From Firmicutes bacterium AF25-13AC (GTDB taxonomy: Bacteria > Bacillota > Clostridia > Lachnospirales > Lachnospiraceae), in assembly GCA_003478935.1 (NCBI GenBank), contig QUFP01000014.1, positions 1-64,000 on the forward strand: a stretch of 64,000 bases of DNA, written 5' to 3'. Every line of letters starts with the position of its first letter. Within the stretch, counting starts at the first letter, position 1. The notes beneath the pieces were generated by a model that ran no database searches, was not told the origin of the DNA, and saw only the letters and a list, made by a program, of their open reading frames with translations. Shown here piece by piece: positions 16,572 to 25,336 of this stretch. The position numbers and the translations under genes are program-made.

Positions 16572-17501
16572 ATGGCAAAAAATAATATGCCATTCAAACG
16601 AAAAATGAGTCTGACACTCAGGGATATGAAGAGAAGCATCCCACTTTACATAATGATTGCACCCTTCATGATTTTATTTATTGTATTTGTAGTATACCCT
16701 GTGTTGATGGCAATCTGGTATAGTTTTACCGATTACAATGTATTGGAGAAAGCCAATTTTATTGGTTTTGACAATTATAAAAAGTTATTCTTGGATGATG
16801 AAACCTTCATCACTGCGATCAAAAATACATTTATTATTGCAGTGATTGTTGGTCCGGGCGGATATGTATTGTCATTTCTTTTGGCATGGATGATCAATGA
16901 ACTGCCACATAAGCTTGGTGTTATTTTAACGGTTATTTTTTACGCACCGTCTATGGCAGGTACAGCAGTTGTAGCAGTATTCCGTCAAATTTTTTCAGAT
17001 GACTCGTCTGGTTATCTGAACGCAATTCTTCGAAATCTTGGAATTACAAAAGATGCAATCCTTTGGCTGTCCGATGCCGATTATGTTATGGTAGTTGTTG
17101 TTTTAGCATCTCTGTGGACGAGCCTTGGTGTTGGTTTCCTCTCGTTTGTTGCAGGTATCAAGGGTGTTGATGAGGCACAGTATGAGGCTGGCGCAATTGA
17201 TGGAATCAAAAACCGTTGGCAGGAGCTTTGGTACATTACACTGCCCAATATGAAGCCTCAGCTTCTCTTTGGTGCGGTTATGACGATTACAAGCTCTTTG
17301 TCAGTTGGCGCATATGGCGATATGATTGTCGGCTTCCCAAGTCCGAACTATGCGACGCATACGATTGTCAATCATTTAAATGACTACGGTGCAATTCGTA
17401 TGGAGATGGGCTATGCATCGGCAATTGCAGTGATTCTGTTTTTGATTATGATTATTTGTAATATGCTGATTCAAAAGATTCTACGAAAAGTAGGAACATA
17501 A
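16572..17501 (+). CDS. Sugar ABC permease, MalF type, pair 1
   Basis: This 309-residue permease has six predicted membrane helices, starting at SIPLYIMIAPFMILFIVFVV. The EAA loop that contacts the ATPase reads EAGAIDGIKNRWQELWYITLPN, near residue 210. It is 16 bases after the fusion-protein gene with AGAAAGGGGG in front. It pairs with the next gene to form a heterodimeric channel. No ATPase gene is in the operon, so a shared MsmX/MsmK-type ATPase from elsewhere would be needed. Confidence 0.92.
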   Translation: MAKNNMPFKRKMSLTLRDMKRSIPLYIMIAPFMILFIVFVVYPVLMAIWYSFTDYNVLEKANFIGFDNYKKLFLDDETFITAIKNTFIIAVIVGPGGYVLSFLLAWMINELPHKLGVILTVIFYAPSMAGTAVVAVFRQIFSDDSSGYLNAILRNLGITKDAILWLSDADYVMVVVVLASLWTSLGVGFLSFVAGIKGVDEAQYEAGAIDGIKNRWQELWYITLPNMKPQLLFGAVMTITSSLSVGAYGDMIVGFPSPNYATHTIVNHLNDYGAIRMEMGYASAIAVILFLIMIICNMLIQKILRKVGT

Positions 17502-17523
17502 CCGGAAGGAAAGGAGGGTAAAA

Positions 17524-18453
17524 ATGAATGCGTTAAAAATAAGATTACAGATGTTTTACTATCGACACAAAAAAGTTACAGATTTCAAACCACATGTAAA
17601 GAAATCAAAGCGTAGCTTTTGGGGCAATGTGATTTTGGGCTTGTTTCTGATTGCGCTTGCCTGCCTGTTTTTCTTTCCGGTACTCTATATGATCAGCCAG
17701 TCATTAAAGCCGATGAATGAGATGTTCATCTTTCCACCTAAAATTTGGGTGAAAAATCCGACACTGGATAATTATAGAGATTTCTTTAATGTTCTTGCCA
17801 ATACAGTAGTTCCGTTTGCAAGATACATGTACAATACCGTTCTGGTGGTTGCAATTGGCTCGATTGGTCATATCGTGTTGGCTTCTCTTTGTGCCTATCC
17901 GCTTGCAAAGTATAAATTCCCAGGTTCGAAGTTTATCAATCAACTGATTGTATATTCACTTATGTTCAATGCAACTGTTACAATGATTCCAAACTTCCTT
18001 ACGATTGCAAATCTTGGATTTTTGGATACACAGGCAGCGATCATTATTCCTGGTTTTGCATCTACTCTTGGCTTGTATTTGATGAAAAACTTTATGGAGC
18101 AGATTCCTGACAGTCTTCTTGAGGCAGCTCAGATTGATGGCGCTGGATATGTGAGAATCCATTTTAAGATTGTTATGCCGATTGTAAAGCCGGCATTGGT
18201 GACTGCATTTATCATGGTATTTCAGTCATTCTGGACCAATACAGGAGACAAATTTATCTATACAGAGGCCAAGAAAGGATTTGCCTATATGGTATCTCAG
18301 CTTGCAAATGGTAAGGTAAATGGTATGGGTGCGTCCTATGCAGGAATTTCTGCGGCAGCAGCCGTGATCATGTTTGCAGTTCCGCTAATTGTATTCCTGA
18401 TTATGCAGAACAATGTTGTATCCACGATGGCAACATCAGGTATGAAAGAATAA
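17524..18453 (+). CDS. Sugar ABC permease, MalG type, pair 1
   Basis: This 309-residue permease has a cytoplasmic N-terminus of about 35 residues and six predicted helices. The EAA loop is LLEAAQIDGAGYVRIHFKIVMP. AAAGGAGGG precedes the start. Between it and the preceding gene there are only 22 bases. It is the second half of the first permease pair. Confidence 0.92.
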   Translation: MNALKIRLQMFYYRHKKVTDFKPHVKKSKRSFWGNVILGLFLIALACLFFFPVLYMISQSLKPMNEMFIFPPKIWVKNPTLDNYRDFFNVLANTVVPFARYMYNTVLVVAIGSIGHIVLASLCAYPLAKYKFPGSKFINQLIVYSLMFNATVTMIPNFLTIANLGFLDTQAAIIIPGFASTLGLYLMKNFMEQIPDSLLEAAQIDGAGYVRIHFKIVMPIVKPALVTAFIMVFQSFWTNTGDKFIYTEAKKGFAYMVSQLANGKVNGMGASYAGISAAAAVIMFAVPLIVFLIMQNNVVSTMATSGMKE

Positions 18454-18463
18454 GAGGTGTCAT

Positions 18464-20596
18464 ATGCAGAAATCGAAAAAAATTTATTGCAGATATTTGC
18501 TTGTGCTTTCACTGCTTGTCAGTCTGATCACCGGTATCTGTACCAGTGCATTTGCTGATTCCTATACGTATGATATCCGAGGAAATCAAGTCCCGGCTCC
18601 GGATGCGTATGAGTTGGAACGCACGGTTTATGCATCTGAGCTTGGTCTTGAATCCATGTCAACTGTATCTGCTGTTTATTATCGCAATGGAAAGGTGTAT
18701 GTGACATTAAAGGGAACCATTGTCATTGCTGATGAAAACTTTGAGAATGCAGTTTACATTACGGAGTATACGAGAGATGACGGAACGAAAAGCGCAATCA
18801 ATGCCCCGACCGGCATCTGGGTAACAGAGGATGGACACATCTATATCTGTGAGATGGATCAGGGCGAGATTATTGAGTTTGATGAAAACTACAAATTTGT
18901 TCGAGCAATTGGCGATCCGAACTGTATTGGATTGACAGTTGCCTATAAGCCAAAGCGCATTGCAGTTGACAGTGTAGGCCGTATGTATGTGCTGGTAAAC
19001 AACTGTTATGAGGGCTTTGCTGAGTTGGATCCGGAAGGAAACTTTAACCGTTATGTGGGTGCAACTCCAGTTACTGTTTCACTGATTGATCGTTTTTGGC
19101 GTTCTATTCAGACAGCGGCTCAGCAGGCACGAAGCAGTCTGTGGCTTCCGACAACCTACAGTGATCTGGCAATTGATGCTGAGGGCTTTCTCTACGCAAG
19201 TATTGCAGATTCCACTTCAAAGGATCCAATTCGAAAGCTCAATGCATCTGGAGACGATGTGATGCCAGAGAGCGAATTTACAGAGCGTCCGATGGGTGAT
19301 TTTGATGAAAGTGGAAAATCGCTCTCGAATTTGACCAATATAGCTGTGGCAGACGATGGTCGCTTCGCTGTACTGGATTCTGTCTATTCAAGAATTTTTG
19401 TTTACAGCAATGATGGAAACTTAATGTATGAGTTTGGCGGATCTGGAAACGCAGAGGGCAGGTTAAACAGCCCTGTCGGCATTTGCTTTATGGGCGAAAA
19501 AGTGCTTGCTGTTGATTTGGCTTATCAATCCATCGAGGTGTTTGCACCAACTGAATATGGTCATTTGATCAACCAGGGTCTTGAGGCACAGTCACGCTAT
19601 GACTATGAGGAGGCATCTACCTATTGGCAAAAGGTTCTTGATATCAACAGTAATTTCTACTATGCGAATCTTGGACTCGGAAAATATCAGCTGCGTGCCG
19701 GTGACTATGAGGATGCGATGGATAACTTCTATAAGGGCGGTGATCGCTCCTATTATTCAAGCGCATTCGCAAAAGTGTCAAAAGAGTGGATGAGCAGTCA
19801 TTTTTCACAGATCATACTGGTATTGGTGCTTGTGATTGTACTATTGGCTGTACTTGGTCTCTATAAAAAATATGGACCAAAAGAGCATAAAAATACAAAG
19901 GTAAGACGCTTCTTTGACAAATTAAAATTTACTTGCTTGACATGGCCAGGTTATGTGATGACCAATCCATTCAAGGCATTTGACGATGTGAAGTATTATG
20001 ATGGAAGACCAATTCCAGATCTTCATATTAAAAAAGAGAGCAAAAAGCATGAGTATGGCGGCTCTTTGGCATTTGCAATTGTTGTGATTATCCTATTTGG
20101 ATGGATTAGTTTAATCAAATTCCGCTATACCGGATTTTTGTTGGCATTTGAGGATATCGACAATATGAATGCACCTCTTGTCGTTGGAAGTGCATTGCTG
20201 CCGTATGTGATTTTTATTTTTGCAAACTGGGGTGTCGGTGTGCTGCTTTCTGGTAAGGGAAAAGTTGTCCATATTACAAAAGTGGTTGGATATGCATTGT
20301 ATCCGGCTTGCTGGTTGAATCTCGTTGGAACACTTCTCTCTAATTTGGTAACGCAGAATGAGGCTGCTCTTGTCAATGCACTGTTTGTATTGGGAATGCT
20401 GTTATTCTTCTTTTATATGTTTATTGGAACGATTATGGTAAACCAATACAGCTTTACGAAAAATGTCGCAACTTTATTACTTTCAGTTGTTGCAATGTTG
20501 TTGATTATGTTTGTAATCTTACTGTTTGCAACACTGTTTTCACAGTTTGTCAATGATGTGTTAGAGATTGTCACAGAAATCAACCTATTATGGTAG
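18464..20596 (+). CDS. NHL propeller / TPR / YIP1 membrane protein
   Basis: This 710-residue protein starts with a signal peptide (LLVLSLLVSLITGICTSAFA). Residues of about 35-370 form an NHL-like beta-propeller with repeats such as APTGIWVTEDGHIYICEMD and SPVGICFMGEKVLAVDLA. A TPR-like stretch follows (YDYEEASTYWQKVLDIN, GDYEDAMDNFYKGG), then a membrane helix near 455-475, a basic cytoplasmic loop, and a C-terminal Yip1-type domain of about five helices from 545. The start has AAGAGGTG before it and lies 10 bases after the MalG-type gene. The function is unknown. Its fixed place between two permease pairs suggests it assembles or senses the loaded importer. The domain calls are from sequence pattern only. 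Confidence 0.75.
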   Translation: MQKSKKIYCRYLLVLSLLVSLITGICTSAFADSYTYDIRGNQVPAPDAYELERTVYASELGLESMSTVSAVYYRNGKVYVTLKGTIVIADENFENAVYITEYTRDDGTKSAINAPTGIWVTEDGHIYICEMDQGEIIEFDENYKFVRAIGDPNCIGLTVAYKPKRIAVDSVGRMYVLVNNCYEGFAELDPEGNFNRYVGATPVTVSLIDRFWRSIQTAAQQARSSLWLPTTYSDLAIDAEGFLYASIADSTSKDPIRKLNASGDDVMPESEFTERPMGDFDESGKSLSNLTNIAVADDGRFAVLDSVYSRIFVYSNDGNLMYEFGGSGNAEGRLNSPVGICFMGEKVLAVDLAYQSIEVFAPTEYGHLINQGLEAQSRYDYEEASTYWQKVLDINSNFYYANLGLGKYQLRAGDYEDAMDNFYKGGDRSYYSSAFAKVSKEWMSSHFSQIILVLVLVIVLLAVLGLYKKYGPKEHKNTKVRRFFDKLKFTCLTWPGYVMTNPFKAFDDVKYYDGRPIPDLHIKKESKKHEYGGSLAFAIVVIILFGWISLIKFRYTGFLLAFEDIDNMNAPLVVGSALLPYVIFIFANWGVGVLLSGKGKVVHITKVVGYALYPACWLNLVGTLLSNLVTQNEAALVNALFVLGMLLFFFYMFIGTIMVNQYSFTKNVATLLLSVVAMLLIMFVILLFATLFSQFVNDVLEIVTEINLLW

Positions 20597-20613
20597 AAAG
20601 GAGGCGTAACGAT

Positions 20614-23217
20614 ATGAGACGACAAAAGGAACAGAAAATTCACTCAAAAAAGAGAATCTGGGTTGTGCCTGTTTTACTCAGTGCAGCGCTTCTAGAAACC
20701 ATAGCAGTGTATGCAGATGAGGAGCAGACAAAAGCAGCAGAGAGTGAAACTTCAACTGATTTACAGCCGGGTGATAAAGGATATTGGGTATCTCAGGAAA
20801 CAGACAAAATTACAGGAACCGATTTTGTCACCATTGCCGAGTCTAACAATATGGAGTTGTTAATTAAGCCAAAAAGTGGAACAATTCGCTGGATGGACAA
20901 AAAAACAGGAGCCTATAAGGATACGAATTTGAGTGCAGATGAAAATCTGGCAAAGATTACAGACGCAGAGAAATCAGATTTAACAGTCAGCTATTTTAAT
21001 GGAAAGTACAGCGAACTGTATTCGACTTACAGCACCTACAATTCATTTACAATGTGTGCGGATTTGGGGCAGCTTTCCTATCAATATATCGATGGCGGCG
21101 TAAGAATTCTGTATACACTCGGCGATAATGCAATGACTTATAAAAATTTCCCGCAGGATATCAGTGACGAGCGTATGAATGAGTTTGTGCTGCAATATCT
21201 GAGTCAGGCTGAGATTGAGAATTTAAAAAAGACCTATTATTCACAGCTGTCAACTGGAGATTGGCATCGCCTTTCTAATAAGGATAAGACACTTGGAAAG
21301 CTTCAAGTAAAAGAGCTGTATGCAATGTTTTATGAGACTGGCGCTTACACAGAGGAGGAGCTTTTCAAGGATTTGGAAGCCTATGAGGTGGATGAATCAG
21401 AGTATCCAAGCAATCTGACAATTGTGGTTCCGGTCGAATACTATCTGGACGGTGATGAACTGGTTGTCAATGTGGATACAAGCGCGATTGAGACCGATGA
21501 GGAAAGCCCAATTATGTCCCTTGGCTTGCTACCGTATTTTTTAACGTCAGCGACAGATGTAGAATATGACGATGGCTATATGTTTATTCCAGACGGAAGT
21601 GGCGCGCTGATCAATCTTGATAGCACAAAAGTGAAGGAGTATCATTACTCTGCAAGTTGGTACGGCGGTGATCGGTTGATCAATTCAACAACCTATAACA
21701 GTGTCAATCCGCAGATGATGATGCCAGTGTTTGGTATGAAGACATCTGACAGCACAGTTCTTGCAATTATTGAGAATGGTGCGGAGGCAGCGACTCTGGA
21801 TGCTTATATTGCGAATACGGATAATTCTGAACCGTTTTGTAAAATGAAGCTGACTTTCGGCATTCAGCCGCAGCAAAAGGTAGCTTCTGATTCAAATAGT
21901 TCCTATTCCGTGTCAAAAGCATCTACGGATGTATATGACGAAAACATTACGCTTCGCTACTATTGGTTGGGCGAGGATGCCGACTATGTAGATATGGCAA
22001 AATGCTACAATACTTATCTGGTTGAGCAGGGCGAGCTGACGGCAGAGGAGCCAGAAGAAAATACACCGTTTTTTACAGAGGTGCTAGGTACAACCGATAA
22101 GACCCAATATTTCCTCGGGATTCCTTATCAGGGAAAGCAGACGCTTACATCATTTTCGGAGGCAAAACAGCTGCTTGACGATTTGAATACAGCAGGAATA
22201 GAAAATATAAAGCTGATTTACAGTGGTATGACAGGTGGCGGTATGAATCAGAGAGCGCTGACAGGAGGTGTTTCCATTGCATCTGGTCTTGGCAGCAACT
22301 CAGATTTTAAGAAGCTCACCACATATGCAGAGTCGATTGGCGCAGAAATCTATCCAAATCTGTTACTGCAGTCAGCTTATACAAAAAAGGGATTAAGTGG
22401 TGATCGTGTTTCCTGGAATATTGTCAATAATCGTGCTCAGCTTTACACATTTGATCCGGTTACATTGAAGGTGGACGAAGAGGCAGATTATAAGCTGTAT
22501 ATGATCAATCCTAACTATTTAGACAGCTACCTGCAGAAAATTAAGGAAAGCTTTACCAAGAAGCTTGGAATTAACACGTTGGCAAGTTCAGATCTGTTAA
22601 ACTTTATATCAACCAACTATAAAGGAACCCAGGTTTCAATGTCAACAGGTGAAGAGATTTGCATGGATGCGGCAAAATCTATGTCAGAGAATATGAAACT
22701 GATGCTGTCGAATCCAATATCAGATGCCTATGCATATAGCAGCAGTCTGACAGATATTCCGACACAGGACAGCGGTATGAGAATTTTGGATGCATCGATT
22801 CCGTTTATGCAGCTTGTATTGGATGGCTATAAGATCTACTCTGGCGAATCACTTAATTTAGAGACAACCGATATTCGCAGACAGATGATTCAGGCGATCG
22901 AATCAAGAAGTGCATTGAAATTTACCTTCACTTACCGTGACAGCTCACTGTTAAATAAGACAGAGCAGCAGGATCTGTTTGCAGTCGATTACAGTTATTG
23001 GAAGGATTTGATTCCGGAAATTTATGCAGAGTATGAGCGCTTCTATGAACAGGTAAAGGACGCTTCTATTGTAGCCCATGAACTGTTTGAAAAAGATGAT
23101 AATTTGCGAATTATCACCTATTCAAATGGTGTAAAAGTTTATATCAATTACGGTGATGAACCGGCAGTGATTGACGGTGTCAGCGTGGAAGCACTGGATT
23201 ATCAGATTAAAAAATAA
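20614..23217 (+). CDS. DUF5696 secreted protein of the import operon
   Basis: This 867-residue protein has a signal peptide (RIWVVPVLLSAALLETIAVYA), and its body matches what I know as DUF5696, a family without assigned function. The first half is rich in beta strands (LVVNVDTSAIETDEESP, YMFIPDGSGALINLDS, VFGMKTSDSTVLAIIENGAE). The second half looks like an alpha/beta barrel (SEAKQLLDDLNTAGIENIKL, ESIGAEIYPNLLLQSAYTKK, ETTDIRRQMIQAIESRSALK). This order recalls glycosidases such as GH101 that have a supersandwich before the barrel, so a cryptic glycan-active enzyme is possible, but this is inference. ATG 20614 is chosen because AAAGGAGG lies 9 bases upstream; the longer form would overlap the YIP1 gene. 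Confidence 0.7.
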   Translation: MRRQKEQKIHSKKRIWVVPVLLSAALLETIAVYADEEQTKAAESETSTDLQPGDKGYWVSQETDKITGTDFVTIAESNNMELLIKPKSGTIRWMDKKTGAYKDTNLSADENLAKITDAEKSDLTVSYFNGKYSELYSTYSTYNSFTMCADLGQLSYQYIDGGVRILYTLGDNAMTYKNFPQDISDERMNEFVLQYLSQAEIENLKKTYYSQLSTGDWHRLSNKDKTLGKLQVKELYAMFYETGAYTEEELFKDLEAYEVDESEYPSNLTIVVPVEYYLDGDELVVNVDTSAIETDEESPIMSLGLLPYFLTSATDVEYDDGYMFIPDGSGALINLDSTKVKEYHYSASWYGGDRLINSTTYNSVNPQMMMPVFGMKTSDSTVLAIIENGAEAATLDAYIANTDNSEPFCKMKLTFGIQPQQKVASDSNSSYSVSKASTDVYDENITLRYYWLGEDADYVDMAKCYNTYLVEQGELTAEEPEENTPFFTEVLGTTDKTQYFLGIPYQGKQTLTSFSEAKQLLDDLNTAGIENIKLIYSGMTGGGMNQRALTGGVSIASGLGSNSDFKKLTTYAESIGAEIYPNLLLQSAYTKKGLSGDRVSWNIVNNRAQLYTFDPVTLKVDEEADYKLYMINPNYLDSYLQKIKESFTKKLGINTLASSDLLNFISTNYKGTQVSMSTGEEICMDAAKSMSENMKLMLSNPISDAYAYSSSLTDIPTQDSGMRILDASIPFMQLVLDGYKIYSGESLNLETTDIRRQMIQAIESRSALKFTFTYRDSSLLNKTEQQDLFAVDYSYWKDLIPEIYAEYERFYEQVKDASIVAHELFEKDDNLRIITYSNGVKVYINYGDEPAVIDGVSVEALDYQIKK

Positions 23218-23229
23218 GGAGGGGTGATG

Positions 23230-24135
23230 ATGAGTAAAGATAGTAAGGCAAAGAAAACAAAAAAGCATTATAAAAGTCTTGAAAAGAAGACCGCTCTATG
23301 GGGTTTGATCTTTTTGCTTCCGTGGCTAATCGGTTTGATTTTCTTCTTTTTAAGACCATTGTTTTTAACTTTCTACTATGCGTTTAATAGCATGGAGATG
23401 GAAAGCGGTGTGTTTAAGGGAACCTTCAATGGAATTGAAAACTTTAAATATGCGCTGGGTGTGGACGCAGATTTTACAAAGGATCTGGCATCTGCATTCA
23501 CAAGTATGCTGACAAATGTGCCGATTCAGATTTTTGTATCGCTTTTCATTGCGATTTTGCTAAATGGGCAGTTTAAGGGCAGGGGATTCTTTCGCGCAAT
23601 CTTCTTTATTCCGATTATTTTAGCAACAGGTATTACGACAATTGAACTCTCTGAGGTTTCCCTTACGGCACAGACCTCAGAGTCGGTTGTCAATCTGGAC
23701 TGGCTGACTGACCTTGTTGTAAACAGTGGAATTCCGCAGCAGATTACAACACTTCTGACTTCGTACATTTCCAATATCTTCGATGTGGTTACGACATCAG
23801 GTGTTCAGATTTTGATCTTTTTGTCTGGTCTGCAGGCAATTTCTCCTACCCTATATGAGGTAGCACAGCTTGAAGGTTGCAGTGCATTTGAAACGTTCTG
23901 TAAGATTACACTGCCAATGATCTCTCCGATGATTTTGGTGTGTCTGGTATACAGTATTTCTGAAGCGTTTGCAAAAGCAGATGTTACCGATACTATTTAC
24001 AATGTTACCTTCAAAGGTCAGTCCATGTATTATGGCTATGGAGCAGCGATGAGTGTGATCTACTTTGTGGCAACTCTGGCAAGCATCGGCATCATATGCG
24101 GCATTGTGTCAAAGGGGGTATTCTATTATGACTAA
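23230..24135 (+). CDS. Sugar ABC permease, MalF type, pair 2
   Basis: This permease of about 301 residues has its first helix at ALWGLIFLLPWLIGLIFFF. The EAA loop is TLYEVAQLEGCSAFETFCKI. It is clearly different from the pair 1 MalF-type permease, so it is not a recent duplicate. ATG 23230 is preferred over the GTG 23224 and ATG 23227 because AAGGAGGGG then has a normal spacing of 5. It follows the DUF5696 gene by 12 bases. Confidence 0.9.
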   Translation: MSKDSKAKKTKKHYKSLEKKTALWGLIFLLPWLIGLIFFFLRPLFLTFYYAFNSMEMESGVFKGTFNGIENFKYALGVDADFTKDLASAFTSMLTNVPIQIFVSLFIAILLNGQFKGRGFFRAIFFIPIILATGITTIELSEVSLTAQTSESVVNLDWLTDLVVNSGIPQQITTLLTSYISNIFDVVTTSGVQILIFLSGLQAISPTLYEVAQLEGCSAFETFCKITLPMISPMILVCLVYSISEAFAKADVTDTIYNVTFKGQSMYYGYGAAMSVIYFVATLASIGIICGIVSKGVFYYD

Positions 24136-25219
24136 GACAAAGAGAAAAGGCCTCAGCCACAGAGAACGAATGGCAATGGCACAGACGACTGCCGGTATCA
24201 GCTTCTGGGTCGATCTGAGAAAAGGAAGACTCAGCCGTTATACGATTCAAAAGAGAGTGAAGAAAGCAATCGCACTGCTTTTTCGCTATATTATATTGAT
24301 TTCACTTGGCTTTGTCATTTTGACGCCACTTCTTAAGCTGGCAAAGGATGCGTTGACTGATCCAAGTGCACTTGCAAGTAAGAGCTCCGTATGGATTCCG
24401 CAAAAGGTATCAACGATCTTTTTTGAGATGAGTATGACAAAGGCTGTATTAAATTATTGGCCAAGTCTTTGCTATACACTTGCAACGACGACGGTTTTGA
24501 CCTTTTTCCAGGTGCTTTCTACTGGATTGGCAGCCTATTCATTTGCACGACTCAATAAGGGTAAGATGAAGATTGTCAGCAAGATTTTATTTGCGATGGT
24601 AATCTTTACGATCGTTGTGCCGTCGGATTGTATTATGTTAGCGCAGTTTTCTACATTTAGAAGCTTTGATCTTTTTGGTATCATCCGAGCACTGACAGGT
24701 TCGGGAATTAACATGACCAAAAATATGGCCTCAATGCTTGTACTTGCTGCAACTGGAATGGGTGTAAAGAGTGGTCTTTATATTTATATTTTGCGTCAGG
24801 GCATCAGAGGACTTCCGTACTCAATTGAGGAAGCAGCATTTGTAGATGGTGCAGGATTCCTTCGCACCTTCTTCCAGATTGTGGTTCCGAGTGCATCAGG
24901 ATCCATTTTGACAGTTTCTGTACTTAGCTTTCTGTGGAACTATACAGATGTGTACTACAACAGTTTGCTGAATCAGAATACATTACAGTTGGCCTACAAT
25001 TATCACCAACTTCAGGGCAATATTCGCTGGCCAATCGGAAATGCAGCCAAAATGCATGCAGTGTGGCTAAATCTGATCAATGAAGAAAATCCATATGTAC
25101 AAAATGCATCTATTTCTGCATGTGCACTGCTTGTCGTGCTTCCACTGTTAATTCTGTATTGCTTTGTACAGAAGCGGTTTGTTCAAGGTGCTGCACGAAG
25201 CGGTCTTGGCGGAGATTGA
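24128..25219 (+). CDS. Sugar ABC permease, MalG type, pair 2
   Basis: This 363-residue permease is longer than usual because of an N-terminal basic tail of about 60 residues (SHRERMAMAQTTAGISFWVD) before the first helix, and a long insertion near residue 280-320 (NQNTLQLAYNYHQLQ, AVWLNLINEENPYVQNASIS). The EAA loop reads SIEEAAFVDGAGFLRTFFQI. It overlaps the preceding gene by 8 bases with AAAGGGGG upstream, which indicates coupled translation. The extra loops could contact the accessory proteins. It ends the eight-gene operon. Confidence 0.9.
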   Translation: MTKTKRKGLSHRERMAMAQTTAGISFWVDLRKGRLSRYTIQKRVKKAIALLFRYIILISLGFVILTPLLKLAKDALTDPSALASKSSVWIPQKVSTIFFEMSMTKAVLNYWPSLCYTLATTTVLTFFQVLSTGLAAYSFARLNKGKMKIVSKILFAMVIFTIVVPSDCIMLAQFSTFRSFDLFGIIRALTGSGINMTKNMASMLVLAATGMGVKSGLYIYILRQGIRGLPYSIEEAAFVDGAGFLRTFFQIVVPSASGSILTVSVLSFLWNYTDVYYNSLLNQNTLQLAYNYHQLQGNIRWPIGNAAKMHAVWLNLINEENPYVQNASISACALLVVLPLLILYCFVQKRFVQGAARSGLGGD

Positions 25220-25247
25220 GTTTACAAAAAACAGTTTACAAGAATTC

Positions 25248-25313
25248 AAAAACCAGATATCATTTGGATAAGCGTATTTTAAAAGTAGGTTATTGAAAAA
25301 TGATATCGGTTTT
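25248..25313 (+). promoter_or_regulatory. Long stem-loop before GH38
   Basis: AAAACCAGATATCATTT (from 25248) pairs with AAATGATATCGGTTTT (to 25313), leaving one unpaired A and a loop of about 32 bases. It lacks a T run and ends shortly before the GH38 ribosome binding site. It may protect the mRNA end or be a regulated leader between the transporter and enzyme genes. Confidence 0.5.
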
Positions 25314-25336
25314 GAAAGAAAGGTGAGGTAGTTTAT

